DNA of 64,000 nucleotides from Proteiniborus sp. MB09-C3 (GTDB taxonomy: Bacteria; Bacillota; Clostridia; Tissierellales; Proteiniboraceae), in assembly GCF_030263895.1 (NCBI RefSeq), contig NZ_CP127161.1:3038001-3102000 (forward strand), read 5' to 3'. Each line of letters starts with the position of its first letter. Positions within the stretch are counted from its first letter, which is position 1. A program made the position numbers and the translations under genes. Under the pieces are notes generated by a model. It made no database searches, was not told where the DNA came from, and saw only the letters and a list, made by a program, of their open reading frames with translations. Below, one piece after another: positions 36,207-44,742 of the stretch.

Positions 36207-37217
36207 ATGATGTCAAAGCTAAAGCTAATTTCAATAGTTTTACTTATAATAACCTTAGCAGCTACATTTTTGATGGGATGTCAAAAAAGCGCTGCTCTCA
36301 AAGACATAAGGTTAATCGAAGTGACCCACTCAGTTTTCTATGCGCCTCAATATGTGGCTATTGATAAAGGCTTCTTTGAAGAGGAAGGCCTAAAAATTGA
36401 GCTGATTAACGGAAAAGGTGCAGACAAATGCATGACTGCAATACTTAGTGGTGAGGCTGAAATAGGATTTATGGGTCCAGAGGCAACTATATATGTTTAC
36501 AATCAAAATAAGGAAGACTTTGCAATTAATTTTGCACAACTAACTCAAAAAGATGGTTCTTTTTTAGTTGCCAGAGAGCCAGATCCTAATTTTACATTCG
36601 ACAAATTACGCGGAAAATCTATAATTGGTGGACGTAAAGGCGGTATGCCAGAAATGACTCTAGAATATGTAATTAAAAAGCACGGTCTGCAACCAGGAAC
36701 TGATTTAGAGGTACGTACTGATGTACAGTTCGATATAATGGCAGGTGCTTTTACTGCTGGAGAAGGAGATTATGTAACATTATTTGAGCCAGTAGCTTCT
36801 CAATTAGAGAAAGAAGGAAAAGGATATATAGTTGCATCTATAGGTGCAGAGGGAGGATATATTCCATATACCTGCTATAGTGCTAAGAAAAGCTATATGG
36901 AAAAAAATCCTGATGTCATACAACGCTTTACTAACGCTATTTATAAAGGTATGCTTTGGGTTCAGTCTCATTCAGCAGAAGAGGTTGCAGATGCCCTACA
37001 GTCTCAGTTTATTGAAACAGACAGAGAAATATTAATAAGCCTAGTTCAAAGATACAAAGATCAGGATACTTGGAAGCCAGACCTTGTGCTAACTGAAGAT
37101 GGTCTAAATCATATGATGGACATCATGGAACTAGCTGGTGAATTGGAACAAAGAGCTGATTATAATAAAGTAGTAAATACTGAATTTGCTAAAAAAGCTA
37201 TGGACAATATAAAATAA
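36207..37217 (+). CDS. ABC-transporter substrate-binding lipoprotein, NMT1/SsuA type
   Basis: 336 residues. Signal peptide with lipobox FLMGC (Cys about 25), then a type II periplasmic-binding fold of the NMT1/THI5-SsuA-TauA group: VTHSVFYAPQYVAIDKGFFEEEGL (positions about 39-62, key SVFYAPQY) and GRKGGMPEM. The ligand could be a pyrimidine precursor, sulfonate or similar. No permease or ATPase gene adjoins it. Start at 36207 or the next ATG (36210), behind AAGGAGG. The 295 bases upstream show no riboswitch. Confidence 0.87.
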   Translation: MMSKLKLISIVLLIITLAATFLMGCQKSAALKDIRLIEVTHSVFYAPQYVAIDKGFFEEEGLKIELINGKGADKCMTAILSGEAEIGFMGPEATIYVYNQNKEDFAINFAQLTQKDGSFLVAREPDPNFTFDKLRGKSIIGGRKGGMPEMTLEYVIKKHGLQPGTDLEVRTDVQFDIMAGAFTAGEGDYVTLFEPVASQLEKEGKGYIVASIGAEGGYIPYTCYSAKKSYMEKNPDVIQRFTNAIYKGMLWVQSHSAEEVADALQSQFIETDREILISLVQRYKDQDTWKPDLVLTEDGLNHMMDIMELAGELEQRADYNKVVNTEFAKKAMDNIK

Positions 37218-37221
37218 ATGA

Positions 37222-37252
37222 AAGCCTCGGAATTGGTTAACTTCCGGGGCTT
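37222..37252 (+). terminator. Terminator of the substrate-binding lipoprotein gene
   Basis: AAGCCTCGGAA pairs with TTCCGGGGCTT around a TTGGTTAAC loop and is followed by AATTTATC. Confidence 0.75.
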
Positions 37253-37379
37253 AATTTATCCCAATCAAGAGGACTGGTTGTTGATAGCTTTTTTAAATTC
37301 ATCTCGCTTCTCCATGCTTTATATAAATTATCGTACCATATCATCATGTTCTAACAATATTTATGTTGTTTCTACAAAT

Positions 37380-38126
37380 TTAATTTTCTAACAAAATCTT
37401 GAGCATCCCTTCAGTATTATTAATGAAGCTTTTCATTACTTGATAATGCTCGGTGTCATGATATGTAACTCTCTCATATCCACCCTCAATATTGTAAATT
37501 GTTGAATTTGGATATGCCATAATAATTGGAGAATGTGTCGCTATTATAAATTGAGAATTATCTGATACCAGCTCATGTATTCTGCTTACAAGTGCCATCT
37601 GTCTTGTAGGCGATAATGCAGCTTCTGGTTCATCAAGGATATATAATCCATTACCCTCAAACCTATTCATTATCAATGACATAAAAGACTCACCATGGGA
37701 TTGTTTATGCAATGATACCCCACCATAAGAATCAATTACTCGAGGCCAAGCGCCATCCTTGTCTAACTCATCAATATTTGAGGCTACATTATAAAAGCTT
37801 TCTGCCCTAAAGAAAAATCCATCCTTCGCTCTTTTAACTCCCCTTGTAACCTGAATGTATTCAGATAATGCTGAATGTGTTTCATTGGTGGCAAACCTAA
37901 AGTTTTTACTTCCACCTTCTGGGTTAAAGCCGTATGCAACTGCTATAGCTTCAAGCAAGGTTGACTTTCCTGTTCCATTCTCTCCGACTATAAAAGTAAC
38001 ACATGGATTCATTTCCAGTCTAGTTAGCTCTTTGATTGCTTTCAATGAAAATGGATAGCTATTTGTTAAATGTTTTCTATCTAGTTCAATTGCTCTAATA
38101 TATTGATATAGACTTGACTCTAACAT
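37380..38126 (-). CDS. Single AAA/ABC-type ATPase
   Basis: 248 residues. Walker A GENGTGKST (48-56), a signature-like SHGESFMSL (143-151), Walker B LYILDEPEAALS (161-172) and ATHSP (196-200). This is the AAA_21/RecF-like group of predicted ATPases without membrane segments. Related proteins are toxins' or defence-system partners or stand alone; no nuclease or partner gene is next to it. Function unknown. Confidence 0.8.
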   Translation of the reverse strand: MLESSLYQYIRAIELDRKHLTNSYPFSLKAIKELTRLEMNPCVTFIVGENGTGKSTLLEAIAVAYGFNPEGGSKNFRFATNETHSALSEYIQVTRGVKRAKDGFFFRAESFYNVASNIDELDKDGAWPRVIDSYGGVSLHKQSHGESFMSLIMNRFEGNGLYILDEPEAALSPTRQMALVSRIHELVSDNSQFIIATHSPIIMAYPNSTIYNIEGGYERVTYHDTEHYQVMKSFINNTEGMLKILLEN

Positions 38127-38243
38127 ATAATCCCAACTCTCACTAATATTTATAATATAGATACAATCCTCCGCTGCTCAAACAATTTGAACTTCAAAAA
38201 AAATTATCCAGCTTCCTACTTTGATATTCTATATATCTTTCAT

Positions 38244-38912
38244 TTAAAAATTTTCTTCAGTCATAATAAACTTCTTAAATGATTCAACAGTTGTAAAATA
38301 GTAGTCTGAATTATTTTTCATGTATTTCTGTATATCTGGTATTATATGAGACCATCCTGCTCCTGCAAATTTTACATTACAGCTTCTTGCCATATCTAAC
38401 CCAGGCTTTAAATCATCTACTACTAATACTTCATGTCTATCAAAATTAAATCTCTTCATAATCTCCAATATTGGATAAGGATTTGGTTTCCTTTGATGTT
38501 CTTCTAAATCCCAGCCAAATATTAAATCGGGGGTAAGATTACAGTTCAACATATAATCTCTAGCTATTTGTTCACTTTCAGAATGAGAAACCACACATAT
38601 TATACCACCTAATTTTTTATACTCTTTTATTAATTCAGGAAAACCTGCGTAAAAATCAGGCGACTTTGACTTTGTGTAGCTTTTCCATATTCTATATTGA
38701 TATTCCTGCTCAGCTTTACTGAACTTCAATATGTCTTTACATAATTCTGAAAAACCGGGATTAAAACAATAGGAAACAAATTCTTCTAAGCTTAAAAGTT
38801 CCTTTTCAGGTCTTAGTGTTTTTAGTGCTTCTATAAAAGAAGGGTAATGGATGTCTGGTGTACTTTTAACTACTGTATCATCATGGTCTAGAATTAAGCA
38901 ACGGTATTTCAA
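38244..38912 (-). CDS. HAD-superfamily hydrolase
   Basis: 222 residues. Motif I is LILDHDDTVV (nucleophile Asp 9), motif II VVSHSES (about 107), motif IV VVDDLKPGLD (about 164). Helical cap between motifs I and II, so subfamily I; probably a phosphatase. Substrate unknown. Confidence 0.87.
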   Translation of the reverse strand: MKYRCLILDHDDTVVKSTPDIHYPSFIEALKTLRPEKELLSLEEFVSYCFNPGFSELCKDILKFSKAEQEYQYRIWKSYTKSKSPDFYAGFPELIKEYKKLGGIICVVSHSESEQIARDYMLNCNLTPDLIFGWDLEEHQRKPNPYPILEIMKRFNFDRHEVLVVDDLKPGLDMARSCNVKFAGAGWSHIIPDIQKYMKNNSDYYFTTVESFKKFIMTEENF

Positions 38913-39017
38913 CTTAATCCCTCCCTATTCCAATTATTTTCCTAACTTTACGAATTATTTTCTTGATTTATGCCAAGCCTCAAGGCTTTAACTCCTATTA
39001 CTATCTTTAACTCGAGA

Positions 39018-39329
39018 TTATAAGGTTTTAATCATATGTACCATGCCTGGAACATATCCGAGTTTTTGATTCAGCACAATCATATTATGATTATTATAAT
39101 GAGTTGTTGTATGTATAGTTTTGATACCCTCTTGTCTGCACCATTTTTCTAATAGCTCTTTTAGTTTGGTTGCTATTCCCTGTCTCCTGTAATCTCTAGC
39201 TACATACAATGATAGTATCATGACACTGTCCTGAGGTTTCTCTTGTTTGCATGCCCAAATGAAACCTTGAATCTTATCTTGCTCATCTTCTGCAATCATA
39301 AGAAATAAATCTTCATTTTTATAGCCATT
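39018..39329 (-). pseudogene. GNAT N-acetyltransferase, 3' fragment
   Basis: Encodes the C-terminal 102 residues of a GNAT protein, from GYKNEDLF onward, with the acetyl-CoA motif YVARDYRRQGIATKL (Q/RxxGxG/A) and NHNMIVLNQKLGY. The 5' part lies at 40965-41150 on the other side of an IS110 element. Joining the two restores one frame reading EKEN-GYKNED, about 164 residues. The fragment alone is not expected to work. Confidence 0.9.
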
Positions 39330-39439
39330 CCTTTCGCTTCGCTCAAGGCACAAAACGTAATGAAAAAGTGCTTTTGAGCGTTATTTGTTTTATAATTAAC
39401 CCCATAGGGATTTCGGTAAACTACAAATCACGGGGAGGT

Positions 39440-39600
39440 GAGTGGGCTGTCTGACTTGTCAGATGACCGTATTTTTATATGTGTAGAACGCCTTTTCAAG
39501 CACAAATAAGTGTACCTTAGAGTACGTAACCTTATCTTTGTTTAAACAATCTCGTTTAAATGCCAGGCGTTCAGTCAATGCCGTATCTCCCTATAATTCT
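39440..39600 (+). ncRNA. Candidate IS110 bridge RNA
   Basis: The non-coding left end folds well. A small hairpin TCTGAC-TT-GTCAGA (39450-39463) is followed by a long-range stem GAACGCCT (39486-39493) with AGGCGTTC (39565-39572), enclosing further short hairpins such as GTAC..GTAC. IS110 elements of this arrangement are known to express a bridge RNA from this end that pairs with target and donor DNA. The exact ends and guide loops are not resolved. Confidence 0.5.
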
Positions 39601-39631
39601 TATGAACTTTCTAGTTCAGAAAGGAGTCCCT

Positions 39632-40878
39632 ATGGCTTTAAAAATCGTGTACAAAATCTGCTGCGGAATTGATGTTCACAAAACTTTTGTTGTAGCCTGC
39701 ATCGCTTCCACCGATAAACAAGGTGTTACCACCTACAAGAGCCATCGCTTTTCCACCTACACCAAAGGTCTGAAAGAGCTGTTACAATGGCTGCTTGAAT
39801 CTAATTGTAAGGATGTCTGCATGGAATCTACAGGTAAATACTGGATTCCCGTGTACAACGTCTTGGAAAAAGACTGTTCTATTGTGCTTGCACATCCTAA
39901 ATACGTTAAGGCTATTCGTGGTAAAAAACTGACAAGAAAGATGCTAAATGGATTGCTGACCTGTTTAAGCATGATCTTGTTGCCGGTAGCTTTATGCCCC
40001 CTGCTGATATTCGCCAGCTACGCGACCTTATGCGCTATCGTTACAAACTAACCTGCTTTATGTCCAGTGAAAAGAACCGTCTTCAAAACTGTCTCACGGT
40101 TTCCAACATTCAATTGTCTTCCGTTGTCTCCGACACTTTTGGTAAAAGTGCTCAAAAGATTCTGAATAAGATTCTTGAAAATCCTCTAGATACTTCATTC
40201 GATATTGAACCTTTAATTCACGGCTCTATGAAGGGTAAAATTCCTGAATTACAGCTCGCCGTTGATGGGCATATCTCCCCGCAACAGGCTGGTAAATTAA
40301 AGATTATCAAGAAGCACTTTGAAGATTTGGAATCCCGGAAATCAGAGTTAGAAGAACTGATTCTTGTGCTCGCCAGCCCCTATCAACAAGAACTCGACCT
40401 AATCCTAACCGCTCCATCTTTTAAAAACATCTTCTCTGCAATCACAATCATTTCAGAGATTGGTGTTAATATGGAGGCTTTTCCTTCGGCGAAACACTTG
40501 TGTTCATGGGCAGGGCTTACACCTACCAACAATGAAAGTGCAGGGAAGAAAAAATCTGTCCGGGTTTCCAAAGCTGGATGCTATATTAAACCACTTCTTG
40601 TTCAATGTGCCAACTCTGTGGTTAAAAGTGAAAAGCATCCAGAAATCCGTAACCGCTACCTTCGTTTAAGAAAGCGTCGTGGTCACAAGAAGGCAATCAT
40701 TGCAATAGCAAGAATGCTTCTAACAGCATTATACAACATGTTGAAGAAAAATGAACCATACAATGCTGAACTTTACAGAAACTCTGACGTTATTCCTGTC
40801 AATCGCGAGATTACTGTAGAGCAGGCTATACAATTAGCAAAATTCCAAGGTTACAGAATTAAGTCAGCTACTGAATAA
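39632..40878 (+). pseudogene. IS110-family transposase, frameshifted
   Basis: N-terminal part from 39632 (ICCGIDVHKTFVVACIA; MESTGKYW) gives the first acidic residues of the DEDD RuvC-like site. The frame breaks at an A6 run (39923-39928). Reading one base back gives KTDKKDAKWIADLF, which supplies the last aspartates, and continues through SWAGLTPTNNESAGKKKS, with the conserved serine, to the stop at 40878. All catalytic residues are therefore present but in two frames. One missing A, or -1 slippage, would explain it. Confidence 0.88.
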
Positions 40879-40964
40879 CCTTAATTTTGTCTATATATTC
40901 AATTTTTTGAAGCCACCGCAAGACGGCTTGTTTGCTATGCCCTTAAGTGAAGTGCCAATCCCTA

Positions 40965-41150
40965 GTTTTCTTTTTCAACCTTGGTACTCTGAATTTTCTG
41001 TAATGTTTCATCTATATCTGTAGTTGAAGCCCTGTAATCTGGAATCCATATTTTAGGTGTAGTATTATGCCACTTAGCAATCTGATATAAAGTTTCGCTT
41101 ATTTCCTTTTTTATACTGCTTTTATCTATATGAACTCTTCTATAATTCAT
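40965..41150 (-). pseudogene. GNAT N-acetyltransferase, 5' fragment
   Basis: Starts MNYRRVHIDKSS behind GGAGGAATT and runs 62 residues to EKEN, where the IS110 element begins and supplies a stop codon at 40962-40964. It is continued by 39018-39329 beyond the element. Confidence 0.88.
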
Positions 41151-41234
41151 TGTTAATTCCTCCTGTCAAAGTTAGAATATCATTCATATTTAGCAAAATC
41201 ATTTCAGCACTGTTTAGAACTTTCTTAGCTATGG

Positions 41235-42032
41235 TTATTTTTCAGTTATAAACAAAAGATGATTGCTTGCACCTAAGAATTCAGGTTTTTCACAACAGTA
41301 ATAATGATAATTTAGCCATTGTCTATAATTTTCATCATTCATATTGTTTATCTTATCTGCTAACAGCTCACTTAATCCATCAGCAGCAACCTCTGCACTA
41401 ATTCTTAAATTTGAACCTTTTAGTAGACTCCTGCAATCTTCTACTGTATGAAAAACAAAAGGAAAGTCTTTAACCTTGAAATTTTCATGATTATACGCAT
41501 CCCCCTGTAAAAATTCAGGATTATAGCACATAGTTTCTGTTACGATAACCATATCATTAGAAATGAATGCGAAAAACATCTTTCCATTATCCTTACAAAC
41601 TCGTTTCACTTCAGCTATGCATTTCATCCTATCTTCAATTCTAGCTAAATGATACAACGGACCAAAGCATAAAACAATATCATAGCTTTTATCTTCAACC
41701 ATAGAAATATCCATGGCATTGCCTTGAAACACTTCAAGAGACATCCCTGAAACAATTTTTTCTTTAATTTGAGAAACATGTTTTTCTACTAGCTCGATTG
41801 CTGTTACCTCATATCCTTTACTTGCAAAATATAAGCTATATTCTCCTGTTCCAGCTCCTAGGTCCAATATTTTCATTCCGTGCTTAAGATGTTTTTCGAT
41901 CTGTCTTACTGTTGTCAAGAACTCAACCTGAGTTGCTTTTGTAGACAATCTTGTGCCTTCGTCAAAGATATTATAAATAGCTGAAATTCTCTCTTCTTCC
42001 TTTTCTATCTTTAAAATATCCTCAATTTTCAT
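41235..42032 (-). CDS. Class I SAM-dependent methyltransferase
   Basis: 265 residues. SAM site MKILDLGAGTGEYSLYFA, followed by VTAIELVEKHV and FGPLYHLARIEDRMKC typical of small-molecule methyltransferases. The start at 42032 is preferred since GAGGAG lies 9 bases upstream. The substrate is unknown. Upstream of the interrupted GNAT gene on the same strand. Confidence 0.85.
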   Translation of the reverse strand: MKIEDILKIEKEEERISAIYNIFDEGTRLSTKATQVEFLTTVRQIEKHLKHGMKILDLGAGTGEYSLYFASKGYEVTAIELVEKHVSQIKEKIVSGMSLEVFQGNAMDISMVEDKSYDIVLCFGPLYHLARIEDRMKCIAEVKRVCKDNGKMFFAFISNDMVIVTETMCYNPEFLQGDAYNHENFKVKDFPFVFHTVEDCRSLLKGSNLRISAEVAADGLSELLADKINNMNDENYRQWLNYHYYCCEKPEFLGASNHLLFITEK

Positions 42033-42337
42033 ATTCAACATCTCCTCGTCTATTAATAAAACTACTTTAACTGCATTCACTTCTAACATACCTTTATCTC
42101 TGTATCTTCTTTAAATCTTAAATAATTCAATATGTTATGTTGGCTAATTTACATTTCAGTTACTAAATTTTTTTGTCCCTATATAGCATTATACTGGACG
42201 TACATGTATCATTTCCTACTATCTTATCATAATTCACAGCAGTTTTCCCTACTTAAGATAAAATTCATTGCTTCAAATTTCTATTCCCTTCTGAACACTC
42301 CTTAGACTCAATAAAAAACATAACGCAATATGCAAAA
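42033..42337. other. Intergenic region without recognised genes
   Basis: About 300 AT-rich bases between the methyltransferase start and the leucine dehydrogenase terminator. No RNA, repeat or reading frame was found. Confidence 0.6.
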
Positions 42338-42365
42338 CAGGAGTGTGAAAACATCCACACTCCTG
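42338..42365 (-). terminator. Terminator of leucine dehydrogenase
   Basis: CAGGAGTGTGG pairs with CACACTCCTG and is followed by TTTTGC on the minus strand. Confidence 0.85.
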
Positions 42366-42408
42366 AAAATGACTATATCAGCATATTTATAGCATCGTAT
42401 CAAAATAA

Positions 42409-43470
42409 TTATTTGCTCAAATAAACTGTTTTAGTTCTACCAATCTTCTCTATTCTTTCTTCAGCCATTCTATCTGCTGCTTTACTAGTTGGTATATTGT
42501 CTCTCTTAGATATTTCAAATACTTTCTTAACAACATTATAAATATTTGAAGCTCTATTCATTGCTCTTTCTTTGTTGTATCCTAATAACTCTTCGTAAAC
42601 ATTAATTACTCCACCACTGTTAATTACATAGTCTGGAACATATAATATTCCTTTATCCATTAACATTTGTCCATGTTTTTCCTCTGCTAATTGGTTATTT
42701 GCAGCGCCTGCAACTATTTTGCATTTAAGTTGATCGATTGTAAAATCATTTATTACTGCGCCCATTGCACAAGGTGCATAGATGTCGCATTCGATTTTAT
42801 GAATTTCATCAGGAGCAACTGCTGTAGCACCAAAATCATTTACTACTTTTTCAATACTTTCTTTTTTAATATCTGTAACATATAGTTTTGCTCCAGACTC
42901 GTGTAAATGCTTACATACGTGATATCCTACTGAACCTAATCCTTGAACTGCAACTACTTTTCCTGTTAAATCGTCGCTTCCAAAAACTTCATTAGCTGCT
43001 GCTAATATTCCTCTAAATACTCCAAAAGCTGTTACTGGTGATGGATTTCCGCTTTTGCCTTCTAAGCCTACAACATAATCAGTTTCATCATTTATGTATG
43101 CCACATCTTGAGTGCCTATATTCATATCCTCTGCAGTAATATATCTTCCAGCTAAACCTTCTACATATCTTCCAAATACTCTTAATAATTCTTCACTTTT
43201 AACTTTTTCTGGATCTCCTATGATTACAGCTTTACCTCCACCTAGATTCAATCCTGCTGCTGCACTCTTATAAGTCATGCCTCTGGATAATCTTAGAACG
43301 TCTATGATAGCCTCTTCTTCACTTTCATAGTTCCAAAATCTTGTACCTCCTAGAGCTGGTCCTAAAGTAGTGTCATGAATACCAATAATTGCTTTTAATC
43401 CAGTGCTACGATCTTGACAGAAAACCAATTGCTCGTAATCGTATTTCTCCAAATACTCAAATATTTTCAC
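42409..43470 (-). CDS. leuDH: Leucine dehydrogenase
   Basis: 353 residues, Glu/Leu/Phe/Val dehydrogenase family. The N-terminus ([20 protein letters not shown]), the substrate-binding GPALGGTR, the catalytic Lys80 in NLGGGKAVI and the NAD loop VQGLGSVG (about 178-185) match bacillar leucine dehydrogenase closely. It deaminates branched-chain amino acids to keto acids with NAD+. Monocistronic; a cre site overlaps its promoter. Confidence 0.95.
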   Translation of the reverse strand: MKIFEYLEKYDYEQLVFCQDRSTGLKAIIGIHDTTLGPALGGTRFWNYESEEEAIIDVLRLSRGMTYKSAAAGLNLGGGKAVIIGDPEKVKSEELLRVFGRYVEGLAGRYITAEDMNIGTQDVAYINDETDYVVGLEGKSGNPSPVTAFGVFRGILAAANEVFGSDDLTGKVVAVQGLGSVGYHVCKHLHESGAKLYVTDIKKESIEKVVNDFGATAVAPDEIHKIECDIYAPCAMGAVINDFTIDQLKCKIVAGAANNQLAEEKHGQMLMDKGILYVPDYVINSGGVINVYEELLGYNKERAMNRASNIYNVVKKVFEISKRDNIPTSKAADRMAEERIEKIGRTKTVYLSK

Positions 43471-43541
43471 ACAAAAAACCCCCTTTTATTATTTTACTTT
43501 TTTATGAGCTATTATTTATTGTACAAATCATTTCCTCTTAT

Positions 43542-43570
43542 ATTATAAACTTAAATGATAACGTTTTCAA
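43542..43570 (-). promoter_or_regulatory. Sigma-A promoter of leucine dehydrogenase
   Basis: TTGAAA (43565-43570), 17 bases and TATAAT (43542-43547) on the minus strand. Confidence 0.85.
43556..43569. promoter_or_regulatory. CcpA catabolite-responsive element (cre)
   Basis: The minus strand reads TGAAAACGTTATCA, a perfect match to TGWAANCGNTNWCA. It covers part of the -35 box and the spacer of the leucine dehydrogenase promoter, a position at which CcpA represses. Confidence 0.8.
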
Positions 43571-43633
43571 TATTTGTTAAAAACTATTAATTTTCTTTAA
43601 CAACTAGCTTTTAATTATACTTCACTCAATAAA

Positions 43634-43669
43634 ACAGCCCAAATAAGTCAATCGACCTATCTGGGCTGT
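43634..43669 (-). terminator. Terminator of the CAP-domain gene
   Basis: ACAGCCCAGATAGGTCGAT pairs with ATTGACTTATTTGGGCTGT (imperfect) and is followed by TTTATTG on the minus strand. Confidence 0.8.
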
Positions 43670-43677
43670 GCTTGTTA

Positions 43678-44448
43678 TTAATAAGGTTTAATGAACATTT
43701 GTGTCCAATATGGTTCGTTGCTACCTTTATAGTATCCAACTCCGATTTTTGTGAAGTTTTTAGATAATATATTAGCTCTATGTCCTTCAGAATTCATCCA
43801 AGCTTTTACTACTGCTTCTGCTGAAGGCTGACCCATAGCTATATTTTCCCCTGCTGTGGAATATTTGATTCCAAATTGCTTCATCATATCAAAAGGACTG
43901 CCATATGTTGGTGATGTATGACTAAAGTATCCTTTAGTTGCCATGTCTTGTGATTTCATACGTGCAACTTTTGATAATTCTGCATCAATCTCAAGTGAGT
44001 TAAGGCCATTCTTTTGTCTTTCAACATTTACCAATCTAACAACTTCCTTTTCAATTGCACTAACATCACCTAAATTAGAATCTTTATTATCGTTACTTGG
44101 TTGGTCTACTGGTTTTTGTTCTTCATTATTATTTACTGGAGTTTCTGGTTTTGATGTTTCAGGTTTTTGTGTTTCTGGTTTTTGTGCTTCAGGCTTTGGT
44201 GCCTCTGTTCCTGCAGGTTTATCTGTATTTACATCATTCTTTTTAGTCTGAATTTTAATAATGTTACCATATTTATTAAGGTAATCACTAAAGTTAAATG
44301 TATTTATTTTAGTAGTTTTCAATGCACAATTATCATTATTTTTTGAAATAACCTTGAAACCTGCAGCATTAGCTACGCTAATGTTTGAAAATACAAATAA
44401 TGCTACTAAAATAGATACTGTTTTCATCTTTCTTGAATTTTTTTTCAT
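43678..44448 (-). CDS. Secreted CAP-domain (SCP-like) protein
   Basis: 256 residues. Signal peptide (about 1-29, ending NAAG), a low-complexity linker with four KPE-type repeats (about 75-105), then a CAP domain from about 130: VNVERQKNGLNSLEID, MATKGYFSHTSP, GENIAMG and WMNSEGHRANIL. Bacterial CAP proteins of this kind, including YkwD, are secreted and are common in spore-formers; some are spore-associated. Function unknown. Confidence 0.9.
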   Translation of the reverse strand: MKKNSRKMKTVSILVALFVFSNISVANAAGFKVISKNNDNCALKTTKINTFNFSDYLNKYGNIIKIQTKKNDVNTDKPAGTEAPKPEAQKPETQKPETSKPETPVNNNEEQKPVDQPSNDNKDSNLGDVSAIEKEVVRLVNVERQKNGLNSLEIDAELSKVARMKSQDMATKGYFSHTSPTYGSPFDMMKQFGIKYSTAGENIAMGQPSAEAVVKAWMNSEGHRANILSKNFTKIGVGYYKGSNEPYWTQMFIKPY

Positions 44449-44742
44449 AAGTTAACCTCCTTATAACCTTTCTTTTTTAAATGTGATGTTAGGGGAAGTG
44501 CCTTTAAGATCGACCTTGTTGAAAGTATAACACTAATGGTATGAAGTCTAAAGGCTTAATATTTACAATTAGTGGCTAATAATGGACATGCCCCGAATAT
44601 ATGGTATTAAATATAAGCTTCATCTATAAAATATTAGTAATGAAAAAGTATAGCAAAAAAATTTAAAAAGCAAGAGGACAGAGTTATTGCTTCACGCTAA
44701 AGCAGTGACCTATCTTCTTGCTTTCTGTTCTCTTTTTCTTAA

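Larger units (their letters stand above)
39330..40965 (+). mobile_element. IS110-family insertion sequence
   Basis: About 1,636 bases inserted in a GNAT gene, with TT on both sides (39328-39329 and 40966-40967). It holds one transposase gene and a 300-base non-coding left end. Its base composition is visibly richer in GC than its neighbours. No terminal inverted repeats or long target duplication, as expected of this family. A hairpin (CGCTCAA..GGCAC / GTGC..TTTTGAGCG, 39340-39379) lies near the left end. Confidence 0.88.

Noticed and set aside
39923-39929. Classical -1 slippery heptamer AAAAAAC in the IS110 gene
   Set aside because: The heptamer is not aligned with the reading frame as X-XXY-YYZ, so efficient programmed slippage is doubtful; simple base loss fits better.
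43556-43569. Further cre sites near the ato operon or SASP genes
   Set aside because: Nothing close to the full consensus was seen; only the leucine dehydrogenase site is convincing.
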